Assembly: GCA_007129145.1 (NCBI GenBank)
Contig: SKWC01000462.1
Location: forward strand, 1 to 8,996
DNA: 8,996 bases
Reading direction: 5' to 3'
Origin: Rubritepida sp.
Lineage (GTDB): Bacteria; Pseudomonadota; Alphaproteobacteria; Acetobacterales; Acetobacteraceae
The position numbers and the translations under genes are program-made. This document shows positions 1 to 6,423 of the stretch, piece after piece (positions within the stretch are counted from its first letter, which is position 1; each line of letters starts with the position of its first letter). Under the pieces are notes generated by a model. The model worked only from the letters and a program-made list of their open reading frames with translations. It made no database searches and was not told the DNA's origin.

Positions 1-1
1 C

Positions 2-2122
2 CGCGACCGCCGCGCGCTGCGCGGGGCGCTGGTGGTGGCGCTGGGTGCGGCGCTGGTCATCGGTGGCCCGGAGGCACCGCGCCTGCTGGGCCGGGCGGTG
101 CTGCCTGACTTCAGCCTGGGCGGACCCGCCGCGCCGCTGCGCCTGGAGGCCTGGATCACGCCGCCGGCATACACCGGCGCGCCGCCGCAATTTCTCTCAG
201 CACCCGGCGCTGATCTGGTCGCGCCTCTGGGCAGCGAGTTCCGCATCGCGCTGAGCGGCGGCGCCGGCACGCCGGAATTGCGCGGGCTGGAAGGGGTGGA
301 TTTCGCGCCGGTCGGTGCGGGAAGCCACAACCTCCGCGCGCCGCTGGACCGATCCGCGCGGGTGGTGCTGCGACAGGGCGGCCGCGACCTGGCGCTGTGG
401 AACATCACGGTGCAGCCCGACACTCCGCCCCATGTGCGCTTCACCGAGGAGCCCGGGCGCGCCGCGCGCGGGCTGGCCCTGCGCCTGCCCTGGGCGGTGC
501 GCGACGATTGGGGCGTGGTGGGGCTGCGCGCTGTCATCACTCTCGCACCACGGCCCGAGGCCGAGCCGGTCCGGCTGGACCTGTCCGTGCCGGCCCCCGC
601 CCCGCGCGAGGCCGAGGGCACGGCGCTGTTCGACCTGACCGCGCATCCCTGGGCGGGGCTGCCCGTCTTCGTGGAACTCGTGGCCGAGGATGGCGCCGGG
701 CTGACCGGGCGCTCGGGCACGATGCGCGCCATCCTGCCCGAGCGCAGCTTCAACCACCCGGTGGCGCGCGCCCTGATCGGCCTTCGCCGCGACCTGTCCC
801 GCGATCCGGACAGCCTGCCCCATGCGGTGCATGTGCTGGGCATGCTGGCCGCCGCCCCCGACGCCTTCGACAACGACTGGGCGACGCTGCTGGCGCTTTG
901 GGTGGCGCGCACCACCCTGGCGCGGGGCCGCGACGCCGGGGCCATCCCGGAGGCGCAGGCCCTGCTGTGGGAGGCCGCCTTGGCGCTGGAGGAGGGCCGT
1001 GACGGCCGCACCGCCCGCGCCCTGGCCGAGGCCCGCCGCGCCCTGCGCGAGGCGCTGGACCAAGCCGCCGTCACCCCCGACGACAATGATCCCGAGCGCG
1101 CCGCAGCCGAAGCCCGCATCGCCGAGCTGCGCGAGGCCATCCGGCGCCACCTGGAAGCGCTGGCCGACCGCCTGCAGCACGAGAACGCCGAGGAGATGCC
1201 CTACGACCCGCAGCAGCGCCTGCTGGACCAGCGCGACATGCAGCGCCGCACCGAGCGCATGGAGGAGGCCAACCGGCAGAACCGCATCGAGGACGCCCGG
1301 CGCGAGCTGGCCGACCTCGAGCGCGTCCTGGAGGCGCTGGAACAGGGCCGCATCGGCGCCAGCGAGACGCCCGAGCAGCAGCGCGCGCGCGAGCGCGGCG
1401 AGCAGCAGATGAGTGCCGTGCAGGACCTCTCGCGCCGCCAGACCGCCCTTCTGGACGAGGCGCAGCGCCGCGCCGAGCAGCAGGAGCGGCGCGAGGCGCT
1501 GGAGCGCTGGCAGCGCTCGCCCTGGCACCTGCGCCAGCGCCCCGCGGAACCGCTCGATCCGCGTGTGCCGCAGATCTCGCCGGAGGAGGCGGCCGCCGCG
1601 ACCCGCGCCGAATCCCATGTGCAGCAGGCCCTCCGCCGCGCATTGGGTGAGCTGATGACCCAGTTCGGCGAGCTGACCGGAGAAGTTCCGGAATCCCTCG
1701 GCCGCGCCGACCAGGCGATGCGCGAGGCGGTGGAGGCGCTGCGCGGCAACGCGGATCCGCGCCCGGCCCAGCAGGAGGCCATCCGGAACCTGCAGGAGGG
1801 CGGGCGCGAGATGGCGCAGCAGATGCAGCGCCAGTTCGGCCAGGGCGGCGGCCAGGGCCAGGGCGGCGACGGCATGGGCCCCGATGACGGCGAGGGGATG
1901 TTCGGCGATGACGAATACGGCATGGGCGAGGGGCAGGACCCGCTCGGCCGCCAGCGCGGTGGCGTCGGCGCCGCCCAGAACGAGGGCGACACCCGTGTGC
2001 CCGACGAGGCCGAGGCGCTGCGCACCCGCCGCCTGCAGGAGGAGTTGCGCCGGCGCGGTGCCGAACGCCATCGCCCCGCGGAAGAATTGGACTACATCGA
2101 CCGGCTGCTGCGCCGGTTCTGA
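2..2122 (+). CDS. DUF4175 / TIGR02302 family protein, 5' end missing
   Basis: The reading frame is open from base 2, so the gene starts upstream; 706 residues are visible and family members are usually somewhat longer, so the N-terminal membrane region is probably mostly cut off. A hydrophobic segment (LRGALVVALGAALVIGG, about residues 6–22) looks like the last transmembrane helix. A beta-rich part follows (AWITPPAYTGAPPQFL near residues 50–65). From about residue 360 to 600 the protein is charged, Gln/Glu/Arg/Ala-rich and probably coiled coil, then comes a Gly/Gln/Asp-rich linker (about 610–645). The C-terminus ERHRPAEELDYIDRLLRRF is a typical ending of this alphaproteobacterial family. Biochemical function is unknown; an envelope-anchored coiled-coil protein is my inference. 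Its stop touches the stop of the convergent small gene without any spacer. Family assignment is firm, function is not. Confidence 0.85.
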   Translation, partial: RDRRALRGALVVALGAALVIGGPEAPRLLGRAVLPDFSLGGPAAPLRLEAWITPPAYTGAPPQFLSAPGADLVAPLGSEFRIALSGGAGTPELRGLEGVDFAPVGAGSHNLRAPLDRSARVVLRQGGRDLALWNITVQPDTPPHVRFTEEPGRAARGLALRLPWAVRDDWGVVGLRAVITLAPRPEAEPVRLDLSVPAPAPREAEGTALFDLTAHPWAGLPVFVELVAEDGAGLTGRSGTMRAILPERSFNHPVARALIGLRRDLSRDPDSLPHAVHVLGMLAAAPDAFDNDWATLLALWVARTTLARGRDAGAIPEAQALLWEAALALEEGRDGRTARALAEARRALREALDQAAVTPDDNDPERAAAEARIAELREAIRRHLEALADRLQHENAEEMPYDPQQRLLDQRDMQRRTERMEEANRQNRIEDARRELADLERVLEALEQGRIGASETPEQQRARERGEQQMSAVQDLSRRQTALLDEAQRRAEQQERREALERWQRSPWHLRQRPAEPLDPRVPQISPEEAAAATRAESHVQQALRRALGELMTQFGELTGEVPESLGRADQAMREAVEALRGNADPRPAQQEAIRNLQEGGREMAQQMQRQFGQGGGQGQGGDGMGPDDGEGMFGDDEYGMGEGQDPLGRQRGGVGAAQNEGDTRVPDEAEALRTRRLQEELRRRGAERHRPAEELDYIDRLLRRF
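1838..1868 (+). repeat. short imperfect GGCCAGGGC repeats inside the DUF4175 gene
   Basis: GGCCAGGGC occurs at 1838–1846 and 1850–1858, and CAGGGCGGCG at 1841–1850 and 1859–1868. Together they encode the Gln/Gly-rich linker near residue 615. This is low-complexity coding sequence that could vary in length by slippage; there is no sign of a mobile element. Confidence 0.5.
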
Positions 2123-2374
2123 TCAATCGGGCCGCAACCGAGCCGCCCGCGCGCGTTCGAAGCGCGCCACCGCCACGCGGATGCGGGTCCGCGCATAGAT
2201 CACCACGCCGGAGATGGCGAGGATGAAGGCCACCATCGCGGCTATCGGCACAGCCTGCACAATGGCCAGCCAGGTCAGTCCGGCGGCCACCGCCAGCAGC
2301 AGCAGCATGGCCAGGACGGCGCGAATGATCGCGCCATTCTCCGCACGGCCGAGATCGGGGGTGGGGTCGTCCAT
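2123..2374 (-). CDS. small two-helix inner-membrane protein (hypothetical)
   Basis: The protein has 83 residues and begins MDDPTPDLGRAENGAI. Two hydrophobic segments, about residues 16–39 and 41–61, are joined by a very short turn and followed by an Arg-rich tail (ARTRIRVAVARFERARAARLR), so both ends probably lie in the cytoplasm by the positive-inside rule. GGAG stands about 7 bases before the ATG. A longer frame upstream runs into the HAD gene and is not needed. It is the last gene of the leftward hemE–hemH–HAD run, 73 bases after the HAD stop, so co-transcription is likely. Its TGA abuts the TGA of the opposing gene. I do not recognise a named family; a haem-related role would be guilt by association only. 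Confidence 0.7.
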   Translation of the reverse strand: MDDPTPDLGRAENGAIIRAVLAMLLLLAVAAGLTWLAIVQAVPIAAMVAFILAISGVVIYARTRIRVAVARFERARAARLRPD

Positions 2375-2447
2375 CGGGATGCTCCGCGCAGCGCTGTCCG
2401 GCTCAGCAGGTGAGGACGCCCGGCCGGCCCGCAAGGCACCAGGGCGT

Positions 2448-3062
2448 TCAGGCCAGCATGTCCAGCGAAGGCAGGTGCGGAGCAGCGAGCCCCGGCACCA
2501 GGGCCACCACCTGGCAGCCCGCGGCCAGCCCGGCCGCCACGCCGGTCGCGCTGTCCTCGACCACCAGGCAGTCCTCGGCCGCGATGCCGCAGGCAATTGC
2601 GGCGGCGTGGTAGATGTCGGGCGCCGGCTTGGGGCGGGCCACATCCTCGAAGCTGAACACCCGCGCGCCGAAGAAGGGGTTGAGGCCCAGCACCGCAAGC
2701 TTCATGGCCAGTTCGGCGCGCGCCGAATTGGAGCAGACCGCGAGCGGCATCCCACGGGCGGCCAGCCGCGCCACCGCCTGGACAGCGCCAGGCATCGGCT
2801 CCAGCCGGCGCGCGAGTTCAGCGGTGATGCGCGCCGAGATCGCCGCCGGCCATTGCGGTGGCAGCGCCCCCACCCGTGCGTGGATCAGCGGCAGCATGTC
2901 CGGCAGCGCCTGGCCGAGGAAGGTGGCGTGCGACTCCTGGGCCGAGAGCGGCCAGCCCAGCGCGGTGAGTTCCTCGGCGACGATGGCGTTCACCAGGCCT
3001 TCACTGTCGGCCAGCACGCCGTCGCAATCGAACAGCACGGCCCGGAAGGGGCGGGCGATCAT
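2448..3062 (-). CDS. HAD-superfamily phosphatase (subfamily IA, phosphoglycolate phosphatase/beta-PGM-like)
   Basis: The 204-residue protein has all four HAD motifs: FDCDGVLADSE with the nucleophile and acid D12 and D14, CSNSAR with S111, RPKPAPDIY with K145, and VVEDSATG with E169/D170. The stretch between motif I and II (about 20–95) fits the helical C1 cap of subfamily IA enzymes. It is therefore a cytoplasmic Mg-dependent phosphatase or phosphomutase acting on a small phosphorylated metabolite; the substrate cannot be read from the sequence. The chosen ATG overlaps the hemH stop as ATGA and starts right before motif I. A 233-residue version beginning inside hemH adds 29 Pro/Arg-rich residues that do not fit the family. 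AGGAGG lies 13 bases before the ATG. It sits third in the hem run. Broad family assignment is very secure, specific function is open. Confidence 0.92.
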   Translation of the reverse strand: MIARPFRAVLFDCDGVLADSEGLVNAIVAEELTALGWPLSAQESHATFLGQALPDMLPLIHARVGALPPQWPAAISARITAELARRLEPMPGAVQAVARLAARGMPLAVCSNSARAELAMKLAVLGLNPFFGARVFSFEDVARPKPAPDIYHAAAIACGIAAEDCLVVEDSATGVAAGLAAGCQVVALVPGLAAPHLPSLDMLA

Positions 3063-4144
3063 GCCGCGTGCGCGGCCTCCTGCCGGATGCGGGCGTGCGG
3101 GCAGTCGCCATGCACCTTGGGACACTGCCGCGCGCCGGCGAAGCTGCACAGGGCCCGCCCGCCCGAGCGCGCCCGCAGCACGAGATCCGCGAGGGCGCCG
3201 ATGAAGCCGGGATCGCTGTTCTGCGCCGGCACGCGGAAATAGGCGGGCACGCCCAGCTTCTCGGCTTCCTCGCGGTATTCGACGTCGAGCTCCACCAGCG
3301 TCTCGGAATGTTCGGAGACGAAGGCGATGGGGCAGACCAGGATCGCGACCTTGTCGTGGGCGGCGCGCTCGATCTCATCCTCGGTGGAGGGGGTGATCCA
3401 TTTCTGCGGCGTCACCCGCGACTGGTAGCAGACGATGCTGTCCAGGCCCGGCTCGTCCAGCTTCTCCAGCACGGTGGCGACGGTCTGCTCGACCTGCCAC
3501 TGGTAGGGGTCGCCGGCCTTCACGATGCTCTCGGGCAGGCCATGCGCTGAGAACAGCACGCGCAGCCCGACGCCTTCCGGCAATTCGGCGCGCGCCTTGG
3601 CCAGCGCCTCGCGCACCATGGCGGCCGTGGCCTCGGCAAAGGCCGGGTCCGAGTGGAAGCAGCACAGGGTGGTGGTGGGGACCGACAGGCCGATGCCGCG
3701 CGCCGCTTCGTCCCAGGCGGTGATGGAACTGCCTGTGGTGGTGGTGGAAAACTGCGGATAGAGCGGCACCAGCAGAACCTCATCCGCGCCCCATTCCTGC
3801 ACGGCGCGGGCCACGGCGTCGCTCATGGGATGCCAGTAGCGCATGCAGACGAAGCTTTTGTACTCGACCTCGGGCTCGCGGCCGGCCAGCCGCGCGTCGA
3901 GGGAGGCGGCCTGTTCCTCGGTGAGTTCGAGCAGCGGCGACTTGCCGCCCAGCACCGCGTAGTTCTCCTGGGCGGGGGCGGTGCGCCGCCAGGCGATCAG
4001 CTTGCCGAGCCAGGGCCGGATGAAGCCCGGGACGCGAAGAATCGCCGGGTCGGTGAACAGGTTGACCAGGAAGGGCCGCACGCTTTCCGGCGCGTCCGGC
4101 CCACCCAGATTGAACAGAACAACCGCAACGCGCCGCGCCATCAT
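3059..4144 (-). CDS. hemH: ferrochelatase (protoporphyrin ferrochelatase)
   Basis: Inserts Fe2+ into protoporphyrin IX, the last step of classical haem synthesis, at the cytoplasmic membrane face. The 361-residue protein starts ARRVAVVLFNLGGPDAPESV, the usual ferrochelatase opening, and has LFSAHGLPES with the metal-site His (H201) and SEHSETLVELD with the partner Glu (E281). PLYPQFSTTTTGSS near 128–140 is also typical. The C-terminus has three cysteines in a C-x7-C-x6-C pattern (C333, C341, C348), and CC at 161–162 could provide a fourth ligand, so a [2Fe-2S] cluster as known for Caulobacter and mycobacterial enzymes is likely. TTG (4147), ATG (4144) and ATG (4141) stand in tandem; I take 4144, and the exact start is uncertain. 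The gene follows hemE by 48 bases and overlaps the HAD gene by four. Confidence 0.97.
   Translation of the reverse strand: MMARRVAVVLFNLGGPDAPESVRPFLVNLFTDPAILRVPGFIRPWLGKLIAWRRTAPAQENYAVLGGKSPLLELTEEQAASLDARLAGREPEVEYKSFVCMRYWHPMSDAVARAVQEWGADEVLLVPLYPQFSTTTTGSSITAWDEAARGIGLSVPTTTLCCFHSDPAFAEATAAMVREALAKARAELPEGVGLRVLFSAHGLPESIVKAGDPYQWQVEQTVATVLEKLDEPGLDSIVCYQSRVTPQKWITPSTEDEIERAAHDKVAILVCPIAFVSEHSETLVELDVEYREEAEKLGVPAYFRVPAQNSDPGFIGALADLVLRARSGGRALCSFAGARQCPKVHGDCPHARIRQEAAHAA
3063..3081 (-). promoter_or_regulatory. ribosome-binding site of the HAD gene with a hairpin between SD and ATG
   Basis: On the minus strand AGGAGG (3081–3076) is followed by 13 bases before the ATG, longer than usual. 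Those bases fold as GCCGC–GCAC–GCGGC (3076–3072 with 3067–3063), which would shorten the effective spacing. The site is inside the last codons of hemH, so ribosomes ending hemH also pass through it. Coupled translation is inferred. Confidence 0.5.
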
Positions 4145-4149
4145 CAATA

Positions 4150-4178
4150 TCCCCGGACCTGCGGGGAGGAGATACCCC
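4150..4178 (-). promoter_or_regulatory. hemE–hemH spacer with two mutually exclusive short hairpins
   Basis: On the minus strand GGGG (4178–4175) can pair with CCCC (4166–4163) over an 8-base loop. Alternatively TCCCCG (4167–4162) can pair with CGGGGA (4155–4150) over a 6-base loop. The second hairpin covers the GGGG six bases before the hemH ATG, the only Shine-Dalgarno-like sequence there. Translational control of hemH is possible, but the stems are short. Confidence 0.3.
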
Positions 4179-4192
4179 TGATCGCGCGCGAA

Positions 4193-5230
4193 TCAAGCCG
4201 CACGGAGAATCTGCATCAACTGCGCGACATGTTCCGGCGGTGTCGGCGGAACAATGCCATGGCCCAGATTGAACACGAAGGGACGGCCGCGCATGGCCTC
4301 CAGGATGGCCCGCGCCTCGGCTTCCAGGGCCGGGCCGCCCGCCACCACCGCCTGCGGGTCCAGATTGCCCTGCAGTGCCATCTGCGGCGGCACATGCCGC
4401 GCCGCCCAGGCGGGGTCCATGCCGGTGTCCATCGCCACCGCCTGCACCGACACGGCCGCGGCATATTCCTGCAGCAGCGGTCCGGCCAGGCGCGGGAAGC
4501 CGATCAGCGGGATGTCGGGGCGTGCCTTGCGCAGCGCCGTGGCCAGCCGCACCGAAGGCTCGATGACCCAGCGGCGGAAGCCGCTCGGCGAGAGCAGCCC
4601 GGCCCAGGAGTCGAACAGCATCAGCGCCTCGGCCCCGGCCTCGGCCTGCGCGAGCAGGTAGGTCAGGGTGGCGGATTCGAGCTTCGCCATCACGGCGGCG
4701 AACATCTCGGGATCGCGGAAGGCCATGCGCCGCGCCAGCGGGAATTCGCCGCCGCCGCGGCCCTCGACCATGTAGCAGGCGACCGTCCAGGGGCTGCCCG
4801 CGAAGCCGATCAGGGCGCGCCCGGGGTGGTCGGTCTCCAGCGCCGCGCGCACCCGGCGCACCGTCTCCATGATCGGCGCGGCGCGTTCCGGCACCGCGGC
4901 GACGTCGAGCGCGTCCAGCCCGGCCTGGTCCTTGATGGGGGTGAGCAGCGGCCCCTCGCCTTCGGCGAAGCGCAGGTCCTGGCCCATCGCCCAGGGGACC
5001 ATGAGGATGTCCGAGAACAGGATGGCCGCGTCGAAGCCATAGCGGCGGATGGGCTGGAGGGTGACCTCGGCCGCCAAATCGGGCGTGGTGCACAGGGCGA
5101 TGAAGCCCCCCGCCTTGTCGCGCACGGCGCGGTATTCCGGGAGATAGCGGCCTGCTTGGCGCATCAGCCACACGGGCGGCGGCCATACGGCCTCGCCGGC
5201 CAGGGTCTTGAGGAAGGGCTTGTCCGTCAT
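4193..5230 (-). CDS. hemE: uroporphyrinogen decarboxylase
   Basis: Decarboxylates the four acetate side chains of uroporphyrinogen III to give coproporphyrinogen III, in the cytoplasm. The 345-residue product has normal length. It shows the first family signature WLMRQAGRYLPEY (residues 21–33, with R24 and R28), FSDIL with the substrate-binding Asp (D74), the second signature IGFAGSPWTVACYMVEG (141–157, with Y153) and FNLGHGI with the conserved His (H324). The start MTDKPFL is the usual family start. However, AGGA with an 8-base spacer favours an ATG at 5242 (349 residues, adding MLPR), and no Shine-Dalgarno serves 5230. A frame extending to 5407 would run through the candidate origin and is not believable. 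hemE borders the origin in several alphaproteobacteria, as it seems to here. Confidence 0.97.
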   Translation of the reverse strand: MTDKPFLKTLAGEAVWPPPVWLMRQAGRYLPEYRAVRDKAGGFIALCTTPDLAAEVTLQPIRRYGFDAAILFSDILMVPWAMGQDLRFAEGEGPLLTPIKDQAGLDALDVAAVPERAAPIMETVRRVRAALETDHPGRALIGFAGSPWTVACYMVEGRGGGEFPLARRMAFRDPEMFAAVMAKLESATLTYLLAQAEAGAEALMLFDSWAGLLSPSGFRRWVIEPSVRLATALRKARPDIPLIGFPRLAGPLLQEYAAAVSVQAVAMDTGMDPAWAARHVPPQMALQGNLDPQAVVAGGPALEAEARAILEAMRGRPFVFNLGHGIVPPTPPEHVAQLMQILRAA

Positions 5231-5331
5231 GCGGGGAAGCATCCCATCAATCCTGAAAGGAAAGAAGATGGTGTGGAGGCTGATGGGCCTGTGGGAATCG
5301 GGGAACCAAGGGATGCGTGAAACATCCACAG

Positions 5332-5340
5332 CCTTGTGCA
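5332..5340 (+). promoter_or_regulatory. DnaA-box-like site ACATCCACA
   Basis: It matches TTATCCACA or TGATCCACA at 7 of 9 positions, with the ATCCACA core intact and the first two bases different. Confidence 0.5.
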
Positions 5341-5397
5341 CCGCGCTGGCCGCGCCGGATCCCTTGCTCCCATTGGGTTGCGCGCGGTGGTCGTGAG

Positions 5398-5406
5398 TCG
5401 TCCACA
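5398..5406 (+). promoter_or_regulatory. DnaA-box-like site TCGTCCACA
   Basis: It matches the consensus at 7 of 9 positions with TCCACA intact. It also resembles the TTGTCCACA form used in GC-rich genomes (8 of 9). It starts 66 bases after the box at 5332. Confidence 0.5.
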
Positions 5407-5429
5407 CCCCGCGGGGAAGTTCTCCCCGC
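5407..5429. repeat. overlapping GC-rich dyads in the candidate origin
   Basis: CCCCGCGGGG (5407–5416) is a perfect 10-base palindrome. It overlaps GCGGGGA–AGTTC–TCCCCGC (5411–5417 and 5423–5429), a perfect 7-bp stem with a 5-base loop. No T-run follows, so an intrinsic terminator is unlikely. A protein-binding dyad is possible. Confidence 0.5.
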
Positions 5430-5436
5430 CGGGACG

Positions 5437-5454
5437 GCTTGTTCCGCTTGTCCC
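5437..5454 (+). repeat. tandem 9-mer GCTTGTTCC / GCTTGTCCC
   Basis: Two adjacent 9-base units (5437–5445 and 5446–5454) differ at one base. The second unit gives TTGTCCCCG, a weak relative of the GC-rich DnaA box TTGTCCACA. They could be weak initiator sites or chance. Confidence 0.4.
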
Positions 5455-5488
5455 CGCTGACCGGGTGGCGCGCGGGGGGGCGGACGGG

Positions 5489-5497
5489 TTATCCCCA
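5489..5497 (+). promoter_or_regulatory. DnaA-box-like site TTATCCCCA
   Basis: It matches TTATCCACA at 8 of 9 positions. The last base is the A of the upstream alternative ATG of ppsR. The site begins 30 bases, about three helix turns, before the box at 5519. Confidence 0.6.
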
Positions 5498-5518
5498 TGA
5501 TCCAGCGCCCCGCAGGAG

Positions 5519-5527
5519 TGATCCACA
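5519..5527 (+). promoter_or_regulatory. DnaA box TGATCCACA
   Basis: It is identical to the main (G-box) DnaA site of the Caulobacter origin and matches the E. coli consensus at 8 of 9 positions. It lies between the AGGAG at 5514–5518 and the GTG start of ppsR at 5530, so DnaA binding here could also affect ppsR. Confidence 0.7.
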
Positions 5528-5529
5528 GC

Positions 5530-6423
5530 GTGACCCCCAGCCGGAACACCAATCTCCACCTCGTCTCCGACAGCACGGGAGAGACCCTCAACAGCATCGC
5601 CCGGGCGGCGCTGGCGCGCTTCGATGACCCCAATGTGATCCAGCATCGCTGGTTCCTCGTGCGCTCGCGCCTCAACCTCGACCGGGTGATCGAGGGCATC
5701 GAGCACGAGCCCGGCCCAGTGCTGTTCACCCTGGCCGACAGCAGCCTGCGCCTCGCGCTGCAGGAGGCATGCGAGCGGATGGGCATGCCGGTGCTGTCCG
5801 TACTGGACCCCGTGATGGACGTGCTGGCGCGCGAGATCGGCCGCAGCGCCAAGGAGAAGCGGGCGGCGCAATATGTGATGGACGCCGATTATTTCCGGCG
5901 CATTGACGCCATGCATTACGTGCTCAGCCATGACGACGGCCAGGGCGTGGCCGGGATCATGGATGCGGATGTGGTGCTGGTGGGGGTGTCGCGCAGTTCC
6001 AAGACGCCGACCTGCTTCTACCTCGCCAACCGTGGGATCAAGGCGGCGAATGTGCCGCTGGTTCCCGGTGCCCCGCTGCCCAAGGAGTTGGATGACGCCG
6101 TCTGCCCGATCGTGGGGCTGACCATTGATCCCGTCTCGCTGCTCGACATCCGGCGGCACCGGCTGCGCATGATCGGCGCCGAGGGCGTGCGCGTGGGCGA
6201 GAACGACTATGTGGATGCCGAGGCGGTGAAGGCCGAGATCCTGGCCGCGCGCCGGCTCTGCGCGGGCCGGGGCTGGCCGGTGATCGACGTGACGCGGCGC
6301 AGCATCGAGGAGACGGCGGCCACGGTGATCCAGCAGATGGAATTGTGGCACCGCCGCCGCGGCAGCCTGGAGCGGGCGGCCCCGAATGACCCGGCGGCCG
6401 GCATATTGGGGGATCAGCGGTGA
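5530..6423 (+). CDS. ppsR: PEP synthase / PPDK regulatory kinase–pyrophosphorylase (DUF299, RP001 family)
   Basis: Family members switch phosphoenolpyruvate synthase or pyruvate phosphate dikinase off and on by ADP-dependent phosphorylation and Pi-dependent dephosphorylation of a Thr. The protein shows the opening LHLVSDSTGETLNSIARAA and the P-loop-like GVSRSSKTP (about residues 152–160), followed by YLANRGIKAANVPLVPG. IGLTIDPVSLLDIRRHRLR also fits the family. From GTG 5530 it has 297 residues. AGGAG precedes this GTG by 11 bases, and homologues start only a few residues before LHLVSD. An ATG at 5497 (308 residues) is possible but has no clear ribosome-binding site. Which dikinase it controls cannot be told here. 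It is the RP001 gene that flanks oriC in other alphaproteobacteria, and it overlaps maf by GTGA. Confidence 0.93.
   Translation: MTPSRNTNLHLVSDSTGETLNSIARAALARFDDPNVIQHRWFLVRSRLNLDRVIEGIEHEPGPVLFTLADSSLRLALQEACERMGMPVLSVLDPVMDVLAREIGRSAKEKRAAQYVMDADYFRRIDAMHYVLSHDDGQGVAGIMDADVVLVGVSRSSKTPTCFYLANRGIKAANVPLVPGAPLPKELDDAVCPIVGLTIDPVSLLDIRRHRLRMIGAEGVRVGENDYVDAEAVKAEILAARRLCAGRGWPVIDVTRRSIEETAATVIQQMELWHRRRGSLERAAPNDPAAGILGDQR

Larger units (their letters stand above)
5231..5529. other. oriC: candidate chromosomal replication origin (oriC) between hemE and ppsR
   Basis: This roughly 300-base gap is the longest non-coding stretch in a tightly packed window. Seen directly: DnaA-box-like 9-mers at 5332 (ACATCCACA), 5398 (TCGTCCACA), 5489 (TTATCCCCA) and 5519 (TGATCCACA), all reading on +. 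Weaker reversed CCACA cores lie at 5272–5280 and 5290–5298. A stretch of about 44% GC (5246–5277) beside hemE is a candidate unwinding element. There are also a tandem 9-mer (5437–5454) and GC-rich dyads (5407–5429). Known: Caulobacter and Rickettsia origins lie between hemE and the RP001/DUF299 gene. Inferred: the same here, with genes on both sides transcribed outward. Promoters for hemE and ppsR should also lie here, but I see no convincing -35/-10 pair. The alternative is a plain divergent promoter region. Confidence 0.75.

Noticed and set aside
197..2071. 624-codon open frame on the minus strand opposite the DUF4175 gene
   Set aside because: Ala/Leu/His-rich shadow of GC-rich codons. The + frame has recognisable family features up to its C-terminal signature.
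5246..5258. IHF site (ATCAA-N4-TTR) near hemE
   Set aside because: Only the ATCAA half matches; the TT half is absent.
3653..5320. 555-codon open frame on + opposite hemH and hemE
   Set aside because: It lies antisense to two unmistakable haem genes and has no motif; it is a GC-bias shadow.
5243..5407. N-terminal extension of hemE to 404 residues
   Set aside because: It adds residues unlike the family, crosses the DnaA-box region and has no ribosome-binding site.
5407..5429. Intrinsic terminator
   Set aside because: There is no T-run on either side, and it lies upstream of both divergent genes, where a terminator makes no sense.
5498..5506. TGATCCAGC as another DnaA box
   Set aside because: The same 9-mer also occurs within ppsR at 5636–5644 as ordinary codons, so it is likely background.
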